Origin: Lachnospiraceae bacterium
GTDB lineage: Bacteria > Bacillota > Clostridia > Lachnospirales > Lachnospiraceae
Assembly: GCA_028689655.1 (NCBI GenBank)
Contig: JAQVCT010000004.1
Span: forward strand, 1-64,000
Reading direction: 5' to 3'
Length of the DNA stretch: 64,000 nucleotides
Shown: positions 26,211 through 34,947 of the stretch, one piece after another
Layout of the letters: each line of letters begins with the position of its first letter
Numbering within the stretch: position 1 is the first letter of the stretch
The notes under the pieces: model-generated
The model's input: the letters and a program-made list of their open reading frames with translations, nothing else
The model's database searches: none
What the model was told of the DNA's origin: nothing
Translations under genes and position numbers: made by a program

Positions 26211-26290
26211 TTCGATTCATGGAGGCTTAATCACCAGGCGCTCATCCGATTCTTCTCTAACACAAGACAGAACTCCCCATGCCTTGTATT
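26211..26290. repeat. Degenerate partial copy of the palindromic element
   Basis: Positions 26222-26250 are identical over 29 bases to 34963-34991 near the left end of the long palindrome. The next 35 or so bases remain recognisably similar (AACACA.GACAG.AC...ATGCC). There is no opposing arm, so this is a fragment. It lies just after the MerR stop codon. Confidence 0.8.
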
Positions 26291-26303
26291 ATCAATCATC
26301 CTG

Positions 26304-27143
26304 CTAAGCACCTGATGACTTAGCTTCCCGGATGGGTATCTCTATCTTCGTAATATAGTTCTCCATGGTATCGATCACCATCTCATTAATTCCTGTCTCA
26401 TAGGAATACCCTGACAGTTCTATATGGTTCTGCTCTGCATATTGCAATAGTTCTTCATATCGGTATGGTAACCTGTCCCAGCTTCCCTTGCAGAATGCCT
26501 GTAGATATTTTCCTCCCGGCTGTATATGCACACCTTTCTTATTTTGTGCATTGGGAAGCTGTATAAATAAAAGGGAATAGTCGTGAAATTCCCGGGCATA
26601 CAGACTTTTCACGGAGATCATGGAGCCATAGGTCTCCTGATACATAAGGGGAAGATGATACTCTCTGGTCTGCCTGATGACTGCCTCCACATCTTCCTCA
26701 AAGGATTTCTCCGGTGTGGTCTGTACGGTGGCCAGGTAGTGTGGCTCTTTCTCTATCACGCTGATCCTGGAGGGATCAAGACTTAGCAGTTCCCTCATAT
26801 TGGTATGACGATCGCACAGCTTTTCCCGAATTGCCCTGAGGTTCTCAATATTCTCATCCAATTCTACGATTTTTTCCCGCAACAGACTTTCCATACTTTC
26901 CGTGGAGCGATGCCTCATAAAGTCCTGTATATCACTGACGGATACCTTCATCTCCCGAAGCAGCAGGATCGTCTCCAGCTCTGTACTTTGATAGTAGCTA
27001 TAGAATCGATATCCATTTTCTTTGTGGATCATTGCAGGTTTGAATAACCCGATCTCATCATAGAACATAAGGGTCTTTTTATTGATTCCATACATCGCGG
27101 CAAACTGCCCGATGGTAAACAACGTATTTTTTTCTTTTGACAT
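26304..27143 (-). CDS. MerR-family regulator with GyrI-like effector domain
   Basis: 279 residues from the ATG at 27143 (MSKEKNTLFTIGQFAAMYGINKKTL); an open frame extends 46 residues further but lacks a ribosome site and crosses the promoter. The N-terminal winged helix LFTIGQFAAMYGINKKTLMFYDEIGLFKPA and ENGYRFYSYYQSTELE are standard MerR. Then comes a coiled-coil helix (residues 80-115) and a C-terminal GyrI-like small-molecule domain, as in BmrR-type drug sensors. The promoter carries an 11-bp direct repeat next to the -10, likely an autoregulatory operator. A divergent GNAT acetyltransferase starts 130 bases away and is the obvious target. Confidence 0.87.
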   Translation of the reverse strand: MSKEKNTLFTIGQFAAMYGINKKTLMFYDEIGLFKPAMIHKENGYRFYSYYQSTELETILLLREMKVSVSDIQDFMRHRSTESMESLLREKIVELDENIENLRAIREKLCDRHTNMRELLSLDPSRISVIEKEPHYLATVQTTPEKSFEEDVEAVIRQTREYHLPLMYQETYGSMISVKSLYAREFHDYSLLFIQLPNAQNKKGVHIQPGGKYLQAFCKGSWDRLPYRYEELLQYAEQNHIELSGYSYETGINEMVIDTMENYITKIEIPIREAKSSGA

Positions 27144-27159
27144 TTTCAAAATCCTCTTG

Positions 27160-27211
27160 ACTGTACTGTTACTGTACGGTTTATTATACTCTATATTACA
27201 GAGGACCTCAA
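27160..27211 (-). promoter_or_regulatory. merR promoter with direct-repeat operator
   Basis: On the minus strand, TTGAGG (27206-27211), 17 bases, TATAAT (27183-27188). Downstream, over the likely start point, are two adjacent 11-mers on the plus strand: ACTGTACTGTT (27160-27170) and ACTGTACGGTT (27171-27181), which differ by one base. Confidence 0.6.
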
Positions 27212-27274
27212 TATAAACCACAAGGAAGCGCCGGTAACCTTGCCACATAATGAATGAAAGAAGCATAAAATAAA

Positions 27275-27913
27275 ATGTCAAATAAAATGAACGAAACCAT
27301 TATTTTCAGAGAATATCAAAAAGCTGATCACTTTGCATTAGCCGAAATTATACGAAAGACCTGGCACTATGACCAGTTATGTTCACTCAAAACAGCCAGA
27401 AAACTGGCAGCTTCCTATCTGGATCACTGTCTGACAGATCAGACTTTTACCCAGGTCGCGGTGGCTGACGGTATCCCAGTGGGCATCATCATGGGGAAAA
27501 ATAATCAAACCCACAAATGTCCACTTCGGCTGCAGCTCAGACTGATGCGATCCACATTTGCGCTGTTCTGCTCCAGGGAAGGACGGGAAATTTCCAGAAT
27601 GTTCTCCCGCGTTGAAAAGATCGATGCAGACCTCTTAAAGAGCAGTCCTTTGGAGTATCAGGGGGAGGTAGCATTTTTCGCCATCAACGCCCAGTACCGT
27701 GGCATGGGACTGGGCGGAAAACTGTTTCAGGCTTTACAGGACTATATGAGGCAGGAAAATATCCATACCTTTTTCCTCTTCACAGATACCACCTGCAATT
27801 ATCCCTTCTATGAGCATCAGGGAATGGTACGCCGGGGAGAACACTCCCACAACTTTGAAGTGCAGGGTCCATTGGGAAAACAGACCCTGTTCATCTACGA
27901 TTATCAGATGTGA
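27275..27913 (+). CDS. GNAT-family N-acetyltransferase
   Basis: 212 residues. It begins with the GNAT opening strand IIFREYQKADHFALAEII. The acetyl-CoA motif A is FFAINAQYRGMGLGGKLFQALQDYMRQ (QYRGMGLGGKL = Q/RxxGxG/A), followed by the FFLFTDTTCNYPFYEHQGMVRRGE motif B. It acetylates an amine on a small molecule or protein; the substrate is unknown. The ATG at 27275 has no strong ribosome site, and the ATG at 27287 is an alternative. It is divergent from the MerR regulator. The last codons (IYDYQM and stop) resemble, over 22 bases, the sequence at the left border of the long palindrome at 34937. Confidence 0.85.
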   Translation: MSNKMNETIIFREYQKADHFALAEIIRKTWHYDQLCSLKTARKLAASYLDHCLTDQTFTQVAVADGIPVGIIMGKNNQTHKCPLRLQLRLMRSTFALFCSREGREISRMFSRVEKIDADLLKSSPLEYQGEVAFFAINAQYRGMGLGGKLFQALQDYMRQENIHTFFLFTDTTCNYPFYEHQGMVRRGEHSHNFEVQGPLGKQTLFIYDYQM

Positions 27914-27937
27914 TATCGTACTAAATAAAGCACACTG

Positions 27938-28765
27938 CTACCCCTTCACAGCTCCCGCAACGAGACTCTCCTGTACCTGATTGCTAAGCAGGAAGTAGAT
28001 TAGTATGGTAGGTAACGTAGCGATTACCATACCTGCACCGATCAGTCCCCAGTCTGTGGAGTATTGTCCCGCAAAGGACATGATGCCCACCGGCAGGGTT
28101 CTGAATTTATCACTGTCCACCAGGGTATTGGCAAACATCAATTCATTCCAGGTGTTCAGAAATGTGAATATGGATGCAGTCGCCAGCGCCGGTTTGATGA
28201 TGGGTATGATAATGCTGGCAAAGCAGCGGAACACACCACAGCCGTCAATATAGGCTGCCTCCTCCATCTCCTTTGGAATTCCCTTATAAAAGCCTGTGAG
28301 AATCATAATGCTCATGGGAATCGCAAACACGGTATAGGGTATCATCAGTCCCAAATAACCACCCTTCAGTCCCAATTTATCCAGCACCTGGAACAGTGGC
28401 AGCAATGCCGCCTGGGTGGGAATCATGATTCCCAGGGTAAAGATACCAAATACCAGTGCGCGAAATTTCCAATGCATTCTGGTGAGGGCATATCCCGCCA
28501 TGGCTGACAGCAGTCCTGTCATCACCACCGTCACCAGGGAATACAGTACCGAGTTCATAAAGTAGCGGAAAATTCCTCCTGTGGTAAATGCTTCTATATA
28601 ATTATCCCATCTCCACTCCTGTGGCAATCCGATGACATTGGCTCCAAAGATCTCAATATTGCTTTTCAGTGAAAATGTTACCAGCCAGTACAGGGGAAAT
28701 AATTGTGTCAATGCTATGAGTACTAATATCAGATATAATATACTTCGTTTTACTTTTTTCGTCAT
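27938..28765 (-). CDS. Carbohydrate ABC transporter permease, MalG type (module 2)
   Basis: Inner permease subunit of a sugar importer, 275 residues, six transmembrane segments. The EAA loop that contacts the ATPase is EEAAYIDGCGVFRCFASIIIPIIKPALAT (near residues 185-213). The C-terminus LLSNQVQESLVAGAVKG is typical of MalG-type proteins. Last gene of module 2. No ATPase gene is nearby; this class of importer usually borrows a shared MsiK-like ATPase. Confidence 0.92.
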   Translation of the reverse strand: MTKKVKRSILYLILVLIALTQLFPLYWLVTFSLKSNIEIFGANVIGLPQEWRWDNYIEAFTTGGIFRYFMNSVLYSLVTVVMTGLLSAMAGYALTRMHWKFRALVFGIFTLGIMIPTQAALLPLFQVLDKLGLKGGYLGLMIPYTVFAIPMSIMILTGFYKGIPKEMEEAAYIDGCGVFRCFASIIIPIIKPALATASIFTFLNTWNELMFANTLVDSDKFRTLPVGIMSFAGQYSTDWGLIGAGMVIATLPTILIYFLLSNQVQESLVAGAVKG

Positions 28766-28792
28766 ATGATCTCCCGTTCCGTCCTTTCTTCT

Positions 28793-28828
28793 ATCTTATC
28801 TATTTATATGGCTTATCTATTTATATGG
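28793..28828. repeat. 17-bp direct duplication between the permease genes
   Basis: CTTATCTATTTATATGG occurs twice in tandem, directly at the stop codon of the upstream permease gene. Confidence 0.85.
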
Positions 28829-29714
28829 CAGATGCATTTTCCTCTGCTCTCTTAAATAATTTGCTGATGACAAGACTCAGTACCAGACACTCCAATACAA
28901 TGAAAAATGCCTGTGCACTGCCATATCCATAGAGACCTTTTCGGAACAGATTATTATACATCAAGGTTCCCGGCACATCACTGGCGTGATTGGGTCCGCC
29001 GTTGGTCATTACATAGATCAGGTCAAAGGCACGCAGGGAACCTGTCAGGGCGAACACCATACAGGTCTTGATTACAGGTGCCAGCAGCGGAATCGTGATC
29101 TTAATAGAAGTCTGCCAGTTGGTGGCACCGTCGATCTTTGCCGCCTCATAGTAATCCGTGGAGATGGATTTGATCCCCGCATAGAAGATCAGCATATGAT
29201 ATCCGATATACTGCCAGATGCTGGGTACCACCGTGCTGAGAAAAGCCGTGGATGGATTGGACAGCCAGGAATATTCAAAATCCTTCATGCCCAAAAAACG
29301 AATAAAAATATTTAAAAGTCCATATTCACTGTGGAATATTTTCATCCATAACTGACCGATGACCATGCTGGAGATTACCACCGGGATAAAGTAAATGGTA
29401 CGAAATGCCTTTTCCCCCTTCACTCCTCTGGAAAGAATCATTGCCAATGCCAGTGAAACAGGCAGCTGAATAAATATGGAAGCCCCCACCAGAATAAATG
29501 AATTTCTCAGTGCCCTTGGAAAATATCTGTCCGTTGTAAATAATTCTATATAATTGTCGAGACCCAGAAAGTCCATCTTTCCGATACCGTCATAATCAAA
29601 TAAGCTATATACACCTGTGGTGATCAAAGGTGCGATTCCAAATAAAAGAAATAGCAACAACGCCGGTAATACAAATACCGCTATGTATTTCTTCTTTCCT
29701 AACATTCTTTCCAT
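28821..29714 (-). CDS. Carbohydrate ABC transporter permease, MalF type (module 2)
   Basis: 297 residues, six membrane segments, with the EAA loop YYEAAKIDGATNWQTSIKITIPLLAPVIKT near residues 193-222. It pairs with the MalG-type permease downstream. The start codon is 29714, with an alternative ATG nine bases in. The upstream gap of 140 bases contains a hairpin terminator and a 15-bp tandem repeat, so permease levels are probably lower than those of the binding protein. Confidence 0.92.
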   Translation of the reverse strand: MERMLGKKKYIAVFVLPALLLFLLFGIAPLITTGVYSLFDYDGIGKMDFLGLDNYIELFTTDRYFPRALRNSFILVGASIFIQLPVSLALAMILSRGVKGEKAFRTIYFIPVVISSMVIGQLWMKIFHSEYGLLNIFIRFLGMKDFEYSWLSNPSTAFLSTVVPSIWQYIGYHMLIFYAGIKSISTDYYEAAKIDGATNWQTSIKITIPLLAPVIKTCMVFALTGSLRAFDLIYVMTNGGPNHASDVPGTLMYNNLFRKGLYGYGSAQAFFIVLECLVLSLVISKLFKRAEENASAI

Positions 29715-29734
29715 ACGAGAACCAGCCTTTCTTA

Positions 29735-29772
29735 TCCTATTATCTCTTATCTTATTATCTCTTATCTATTCA
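29735..29772. repeat. 15-bp tandem repeat upstream of the permease gene
   Basis: Three near-copies of CTTATCTTATTATCT, the last incomplete, in the gap between binding-protein and permease genes. Confidence 0.8.
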
Positions 29773-29816
29773 TATTGAGCAGGAAACTCTGCCCACTGAT
29801 TGCCTGTATTCATAGA

Positions 29817-29846
29817 AGAAGGGTACCACAGCCGTGATACCCTTCT
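29817..29846 (-). terminator. Intercistronic hairpin after the binding-protein gene
   Basis: A 13-bp stem (AGAAGGGTATCAC / GTGGTACCCTTCT, one G-U pair) with a 4-base loop on the minus strand, 9 bases after the stop codon. Such hairpins between binding-protein and permease genes usually allow partial readthrough or protect the 5' message. Confidence 0.75.
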
Positions 29847-29854
29847 CTTTCAGC

Positions 29855-31210
29855 CTATTGGTTAATTGCCGCTTCGTGCTCTTCCATGAAGCTTTCCGTA
29901 TCTGCATTTGGTGCAAATAAGGTCTGTGCCTGCTCATTATGTATGGTAGCCGGTTCTGAATCAAGGGAAGTATCCCATGCGAGAACGCCTTCTTTTCCTT
30001 CTCCCAGTAAATCTTTGATCTGGATAAACAATGGATTCAAGTTGCTCTCATCTGCTTCTGTGGTCCAACCGCTGAATCCTGAACCTGTCTCATAAGCTGC
30101 TACGCCCATTTTCTCATTGATGTAGATTGCAAATTTTGCCGCTTCTTCCGGATATTTCGTGTTCTTATTTACCCAGAAGGATTCTACGAAACCGCCACAG
30201 TAATCAGATTCATTTCCTTTGCCCGTGATCATTGGAATCTTACATGCCACGACTTTGGATGGATCAATAGTGGCTGTATCATCGGTATATACCTGATTAG
30301 CGAACCAGCTTCCCATTAATCTCATGGCTGCTGTTCCACTGATAAATGCGGAGTTGGCATCATCGTTTCCGGATTCCAGAGGATTCTTGCCAAATGCTCC
30401 TGCATTATATAACTCTGCGACTTTATCTGCGGCAGCCTTGTAGCCGTCTCCGCCGAACTCTGTTTCTCCTGCCAGCATCTTGTTCACATCGGCGGCTCCC
30501 ATCTCTCGAAGTGCCAGTGCCTGATAGATAAATGCTGCATTCCATCCGTCCTTTGCGCCTGCTGCCATAGGTGTCACACCGTCAAGGGTGGATAATTTCT
30601 TACATGCATCCAGTAACTCATCATAGGTCGTTGGGATCTTTGCTCCCGCCTTGTCGAACAGATCCTGATTGCAGAACAGTGTCATATACCATGAAAAAGA
30701 AGGTACGGAATATAATTTCCCATCATAGGTAAATGCGCTGGTGGAACCTTCCAGGATTCTTCCCTTCACATCATCCGTGAGATAATCATCCAGTGGCAGA
30801 AGCTTATCTGCGTTCACAAGTTTTCTCGCCATGCCTGCACCCCAATAATAAAATACATCAATTCCGCTGGCATCCCCAGCAAACTCTGCTGAGATCTTTG
30901 TCTTATAGGCCTCTGTATCCAGTGTCTCTGAGTTGATCACCACGTTTGGATTTTCTGCCATATAATCTTCTACTGCTTTTTCATAGATTGCTTTCAATTC
31001 ATTGGTATCATTAGACCACTGGTGCCATACATTCAGGGTAACTTTGTCCCCGCCTGCCGCATCCGCGGTCTCCGCTGCTTCTGTACCGTCTGTGGATGCC
31101 GTGGTATCTGTGGCTGGCACATCTGCGCTCTTACTTCCGCATCCTGTCATGGACATTACCATTGCCGCACATAGAATTGCGGATATTGCTTTCTTCATCG
31201 TTCTTCTCAT
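29855..31210 (-). CDS. Extracellular sugar-binding lipoprotein of ABC importer (module 2)
   Basis: 451 residues. Signal peptide MRRTMKKAISAILCAAMVMSMTGC with a lipobox MTGC, so the mature protein is anchored to the outer face of the membrane, followed by an Asp/Ser/Thr-rich linker (residues 25-55). The rest is a family 1 solute-binding fold (VTLNVWHQWSNDTNELKAIYEKAVEDY; AMRLMGSWFANQV; PEEAAKFAIYINE). The sugar is unknown. AAGGGAAGG precedes the ATG. An inverted repeat 140 bases upstream also resembles a motif ahead of the cognate sensor kinase gene, suggesting control by the adjacent response regulator. Confidence 0.93.
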   Translation of the reverse strand: MRRTMKKAISAILCAAMVMSMTGCGSKSADVPATDTTASTDGTEAAETADAAGGDKVTLNVWHQWSNDTNELKAIYEKAVEDYMAENPNVVINSETLDTEAYKTKISAEFAGDASGIDVFYYWGAGMARKLVNADKLLPLDDYLTDDVKGRILEGSTSAFTYDGKLYSVPSFSWYMTLFCNQDLFDKAGAKIPTTYDELLDACKKLSTLDGVTPMAAGAKDGWNAAFIYQALALREMGAADVNKMLAGETEFGGDGYKAAADKVAELYNAGAFGKNPLESGNDDANSAFISGTAAMRLMGSWFANQVYTDDTATIDPSKVVACKIPMITGKGNESDYCGGFVESFWVNKNTKYPEEAAKFAIYINEKMGVAAYETGSGFSGWTTEADESNLNPLFIQIKDLLGEGKEGVLAWDTSLDSEPATIHNEQAQTLFAPNADTESFMEEHEAAINQ

Positions 31211-31340
31211 AAATAATCCTTCCCTTTTCCTATTTTCTATTACTATTTCCTATTGCTATTTCCTATTGCTTTCACAAAGCTGCTTTGCTGTTATTAAAAG
31301 TATATGAAATATTCTCCCTTTACTCAATTTAATATTTTGC

Positions 31341-31389
31341 CGGAAAAGGTAAAAATCTTTACGTGGAAATATTTTACCGTAAAGATTTT
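31341..31389. promoter_or_regulatory. Inverted repeat between response regulator and binding-protein genes
   Basis: Perfect 12-bp arms AAAATCTTTACG (31352-31363) and CGTAAAGATTTT (31378-31389), spacer 14. It starts 13 bases after the response-regulator stop and ends in TTTT on the minus strand, so it may be a weak terminator. The left part (31341-31363) also matches a motif at 34914-34936, so it may instead be a regulator site. Confidence 0.55.
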
Positions 31390-31401
31390 CACTTCAAGAT
31401 T

Positions 31402-33051
31402 TTATGTAATTTCCCGATTCTTATATTCCTTGATGGTAACGCCCATCTGCTTCTTAAAACAGATACTAAAATAATGTGGATCTTTGATGCCAACATACTC
31501 CGATATCTCGTAAGCTTTCATATCTGTGGTATTTAGTAATTCGATACTCTGCTCAATACGGTTTCTAGTGATATATTCAATGAGGCTCTCCCCTGTTTCC
31601 TGCTTAAAGCTGCGGCTGAGATAGCTTTCATTCACATAGAGCTCTCCCGCCACCGTTTTCAGGCTGAGTTCGCAGTCATGGAGATGTTCGTCAATGTATT
31701 TTTTCGCACTTTCGATGAGACTGTTCCCTTTTTTCGCACGAATACTATCTGCATATTCCATGATCCTGCCCAGAACCTTTTTCAGGTATTCTTCCAACTC
31801 ATCCACGCTGTCAATGTGGATGATGCGCTCGTACAGATCCTCCTCCACCACCTCTTCCATACTCCTGCCATGCTTGGACAGGATGGTGGACGCCTTGGAT
31901 ATCATGTCCATTCCCATCAATCTGATATAGGATCTGTCCACGATCCTCTGTCCTCTGATAAAGTTGCAATATCGGCTAATCTCTTCCTCCACCCGATTCC
32001 GCACGCCACTCTCCACATAGAAGATAAAGTCCTTCCAGCGAATATCGAATTTCTCCTGCCCCGTTGCCTTTGCCTTCTCATATTCCTCATAGGTGATGCA
32101 TCTGTTCCGTCCCAGGATCACGCTGGCTGCCACCGCCTTCTCCGTCTGCCTGTATGCCCTGGAGATTCCCGGGAATCCCTCCTGTCTGGAGCTGATTCCA
32201 ATCTCCGCCGTTATCCCATACTCCTCCTTTAGCATCTGCCGGATGTGTTCTCCGTATTCGCACACGGTCTCCAACGTCTCCTCCCTGAAATAGAAGATCA
32301 GATTTTCCATGTAGTGTACGAAGGAAATATCTGCCTGAAATAATTGCAGGACCCGCCTGTATATCACATGTATATCATATAGGATGGCATCATGAATTCC
32401 ATTTCCCTGGACTCTGTTTTCCTGTGTTCCATTTTCCCATAGTTTGCTTCCATGAATTCTGTTCTCCTGGGATCTGCCCTTCTCGATCTTCACATTCATA
32501 CAGATGCAGTGGGTAGCGATGCCATCCAGATTATAGACCTTCAGCTTGCGAAGTGCCTCTTCCTCCTCAATACGATTCTCCACCAGTCTCTGCAGAAAGC
32601 TCTCCAGAATAATATACTGCGTCTCCTGCTCCTTTTCTTTCAAACTGTCGTACTCTCTCCGGTGTCCCTTTTGTTCCTCGATCTCCTTTTTGATCTTCCT
32701 TGCCATGTCCTGTATCTCATCGATATTGATAGGCTTTAGCAGAAAATCTTCCACACCGATACGCAGTGCCTTTCTGGCATATTCAAATTCCCGATAGCCC
32801 GTCACCATGACGATCTTACTCTGAGGATCTCTCTTTTTAATTTCCTCCGCTAATTGTACACCGTCCATGTAAGGCATATTAATATCCGTAATAATCAGTT
32901 CCGGAGACTTCATCTGGTAAAATTCTAACGCTTCCTCTCCGTTTCCTGCTTCCCCCACGATCTCAAAGCCTTCCCTCTCCCAGTCCAGTGCCTTCAATAT
33001 GAGCACCCGCTCCAGCTTCTCATCATCCACAATCAATACTCGAATTCCCAT
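31402..33051 (-). CDS. YesN-type response regulator, AraC output (module 2)
   Basis: 549 residues. The receiver domain occupies 1-120: VLIVDDEK, phosphoacceptor Asp in IITDINMPYMDG (near residue 55), VTGYREFEYARKA and the Lys in LLKPI. A long central region follows, then a C-terminal AraC helix-turn-helix pair (ELSLKTVAGELYVNESYLSRSFKQETG and AYEISEYVGIKDPHYFSICFKKQMG). Around residues 195-222 is a low-complexity patch (SQENRIHGSKLWENGTQENRVQG) that looks like an in-frame repeat insertion. The gene abuts the sensor kinase gene with no gap. It probably activates the downstream importer. Confidence 0.93.
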   Translation of the reverse strand: MGIRVLIVDDEKLERVLILKALDWEREGFEIVGEAGNGEEALEFYQMKSPELIITDINMPYMDGVQLAEEIKKRDPQSKIVMVTGYREFEYARKALRIGVEDFLLKPINIDEIQDMARKIKKEIEEQKGHRREYDSLKEKEQETQYIILESFLQRLVENRIEEEEALRKLKVYNLDGIATHCICMNVKIEKGRSQENRIHGSKLWENGTQENRVQGNGIHDAILYDIHVIYRRVLQLFQADISFVHYMENLIFYFREETLETVCEYGEHIRQMLKEEYGITAEIGISSRQEGFPGISRAYRQTEKAVAASVILGRNRCITYEEYEKAKATGQEKFDIRWKDFIFYVESGVRNRVEEEISRYCNFIRGQRIVDRSYIRLMGMDMISKASTILSKHGRSMEEVVEEDLYERIIHIDSVDELEEYLKKVLGRIMEYADSIRAKKGNSLIESAKKYIDEHLHDCELSLKTVAGELYVNESYLSRSFKQETGESLIEYITRNRIEQSIELLNTTDMKAYEISEYVGIKDPHYFSICFKKQMGVTIKEYKNREIT

Positions 33052-34830
33052 CTATACCATCCCCCCGTCCAGAATCTTCGTGCGAATGGTAATCTCTGTT
33101 CCGCACCCGATCTCACTGGTAATGGTGATGGGTGTGGTGATTCCATAGAAAAGAGAGATTCTCTGAATCGCACTATAGAGTCCGAATCCAGACTTAGACA
33201 TCCTGTTTCTTCCTCCCAATATATCTGCCACCTGTTCCTCCGTCATGCCCACGCCATCATCGGTCACGATGAAGATCATCTCGTCCTCATCCTGATACCC
33301 CTTTATGGCGATAGTGCCCATGCCATCTCTGTTGCGGATTCCATGGTGTACCGCATTTTCCACGATTGGCTGCAGGATCAGTTTCAGAATCTTCTGTCTC
33401 TGGATCTGTTCCTCCACATCGACCTCCAGATGAATCCCATCGTTGTAGCGCACGTTCAATATGGTTACATAACTTCTGATACAGTCCATCTCATCCGCCA
33501 CTGTCACCAGTTCCCTGCCACTGCTCAGACTGTTCCGGTAGAACATCCCCAGTGCCTGGGTCATTTTAAAGCAATTATCATTATCTCCCAGCAGTGCCAG
33601 TGCCGACACCGCATCCAGCGTATTATAGAGGAAATGGGGATTTATCTGCGCACGGAGCAGATCCAGCTCATTTTTCGCAATGGTCTTCTCCTCCCCCTTT
33701 ATCTTTTCAATCAGTTGTTCTATGGCATGTATCATGGCATTAAAGCCTTTTTTCAGATCATTGATCTCATTGGCATTCCCCTCCGTGATGGGAATCTCCC
33801 TGAACTGCTCCTGCTCCGCAAAGCCCATGTATTCCTGTAAGTTAGACAGGGGTTTGAAGATGAGCTTCATCAAAGTAACAGAACACACGAATACCACCAG
33901 GATATTTAACAGGATGATCAATGCGATGAGAGACTTCTGATAGTTTCCCATGACTTTTCTGCTGTTGGTGGGCATCATTCCCACCAGGCTCCAGTCCTGG
34001 ATTCCCATCTCCTGTTTCACCACGATAGTCTTCTCCTCCTCATAGGTCATTGTCTTATATCCCGACCCTGCAATCTCATTTTGCAGTAAGAGCTGATCCA
34101 ATTCCGGATTCGTCTCTGCGGGAGGGATGATGTAGTGATTCCTGGAATCCACGATGCAGTACTGGCTGTCATACTCTTCCCCCACTGCGTCAAAATACTC
34201 TAAAAATGTAGATTCATCAATGCTGATGAGCAGGGTGGCAAGGGGCGAATAGTCATTCTGGTCACTGATCATCCGCGCCAGAATAATACAGTTCTTATTT
34301 TTCCTGGTGGGATAACGAAGCACACCATCCGTTCCGTGACTGAATACGATTCCACCGTCATGCTCCTTCGCCTCCAGGTACCAGGGAGCTGTCTGTATCT
34401 TCTCATTGTCCACCAGAATGGGGGACTGTTTGGTGGCAGAATAGGAATTATAATATTTATCGAAGATAAATACATTTTCCATGTAATCACCGGACAGGAG
34501 CATATTCACCAGACTCTTCCTGATGGTCTGCTGAATCACCGGATCGATATTCCTGTCATTCACTCTGCCCAGAGAGTCCTGCACGTTCTTATCAAAATAG
34601 ATCAAATCGGAAAATTGAGAGACGTTCTCGAAAATAAAGTCCATGTTACCTTTCAGGGCACTTGCCGTCTGCATGGCAACCGTACCAACCTCCTGCTCCG
34701 TATAGCGTTGGTTGATAATGGCAAATACTCCATAGGAAAGTAATATGGACAATATTAGAATTGATATATAGATGACGATGATCTTCGTCCTGATCTTCAT
34801 GTTGCAGATTATTTTCTTTACCTTGTTCAT
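33052..34830 (-). CDS. YesM-type sensor histidine kinase (module 2)
   Basis: 592 residues from the ATG at 34830 (MNKVKKIICNMKIRTKI), chosen because GGTGGGG lies just upstream; a longer frame reaches 34938 without a ribosome site. Order: first membrane segment (IIVIYISILILSILLSYGVF), extracellular Cache-like sensor region, second membrane segment (LIALIILLNILVVFVCSV), HAMP, the kinase histidine in AQINPHFLYNTLDA (His_kinase family), and the ATPase boxes PIVENAVHHGI and DDGVGM...GFGLYSAIQR. It senses an extracellular sugar or a ligand-loaded binding protein and phosphorylates the adjacent regulator. Confidence 0.93.
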   Translation of the reverse strand: MNKVKKIICNMKIRTKIIVIYISILILSILLSYGVFAIINQRYTEQEVGTVAMQTASALKGNMDFIFENVSQFSDLIYFDKNVQDSLGRVNDRNIDPVIQQTIRKSLVNMLLSGDYMENVFIFDKYYNSYSATKQSPILVDNEKIQTAPWYLEAKEHDGGIVFSHGTDGVLRYPTRKNKNCIILARMISDQNDYSPLATLLISIDESTFLEYFDAVGEEYDSQYCIVDSRNHYIIPPAETNPELDQLLLQNEIAGSGYKTMTYEEEKTIVVKQEMGIQDWSLVGMMPTNSRKVMGNYQKSLIALIILLNILVVFVCSVTLMKLIFKPLSNLQEYMGFAEQEQFREIPITEGNANEINDLKKGFNAMIHAIEQLIEKIKGEEKTIAKNELDLLRAQINPHFLYNTLDAVSALALLGDNDNCFKMTQALGMFYRNSLSSGRELVTVADEMDCIRSYVTILNVRYNDGIHLEVDVEEQIQRQKILKLILQPIVENAVHHGIRNRDGMGTIAIKGYQDEDEMIFIVTDDGVGMTEEQVADILGGRNRMSKSGFGLYSAIQRISLFYGITTPITITSEIGCGTEITIRTKILDGGMV

Positions 34831-34913
34831 CCAGTTCCCCACCTGACTTAGCCTTCTGCTTTCACACATCCAGTATATCGCGTATTTTCTTTCCATGGAA
34901 CCTATTATTTTGT

Positions 34914-34936
34914 GGGAAAAGGGTAATATTTTTACC
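34914..34936. promoter_or_regulatory. Candidate regulator site before the sensor kinase gene
   Basis: GGGAAAAGGGTAATATTTTTACC contains the inverted pair GGTAA / TTACC and resembles 31341-31363 (GGAAAAGG.TAA...TTTAC) ahead of the binding-protein gene. It lies 84-106 bases upstream of the kinase start. Confidence 0.35.
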
Positions 34937-34947
34937 ATCTATGATTA

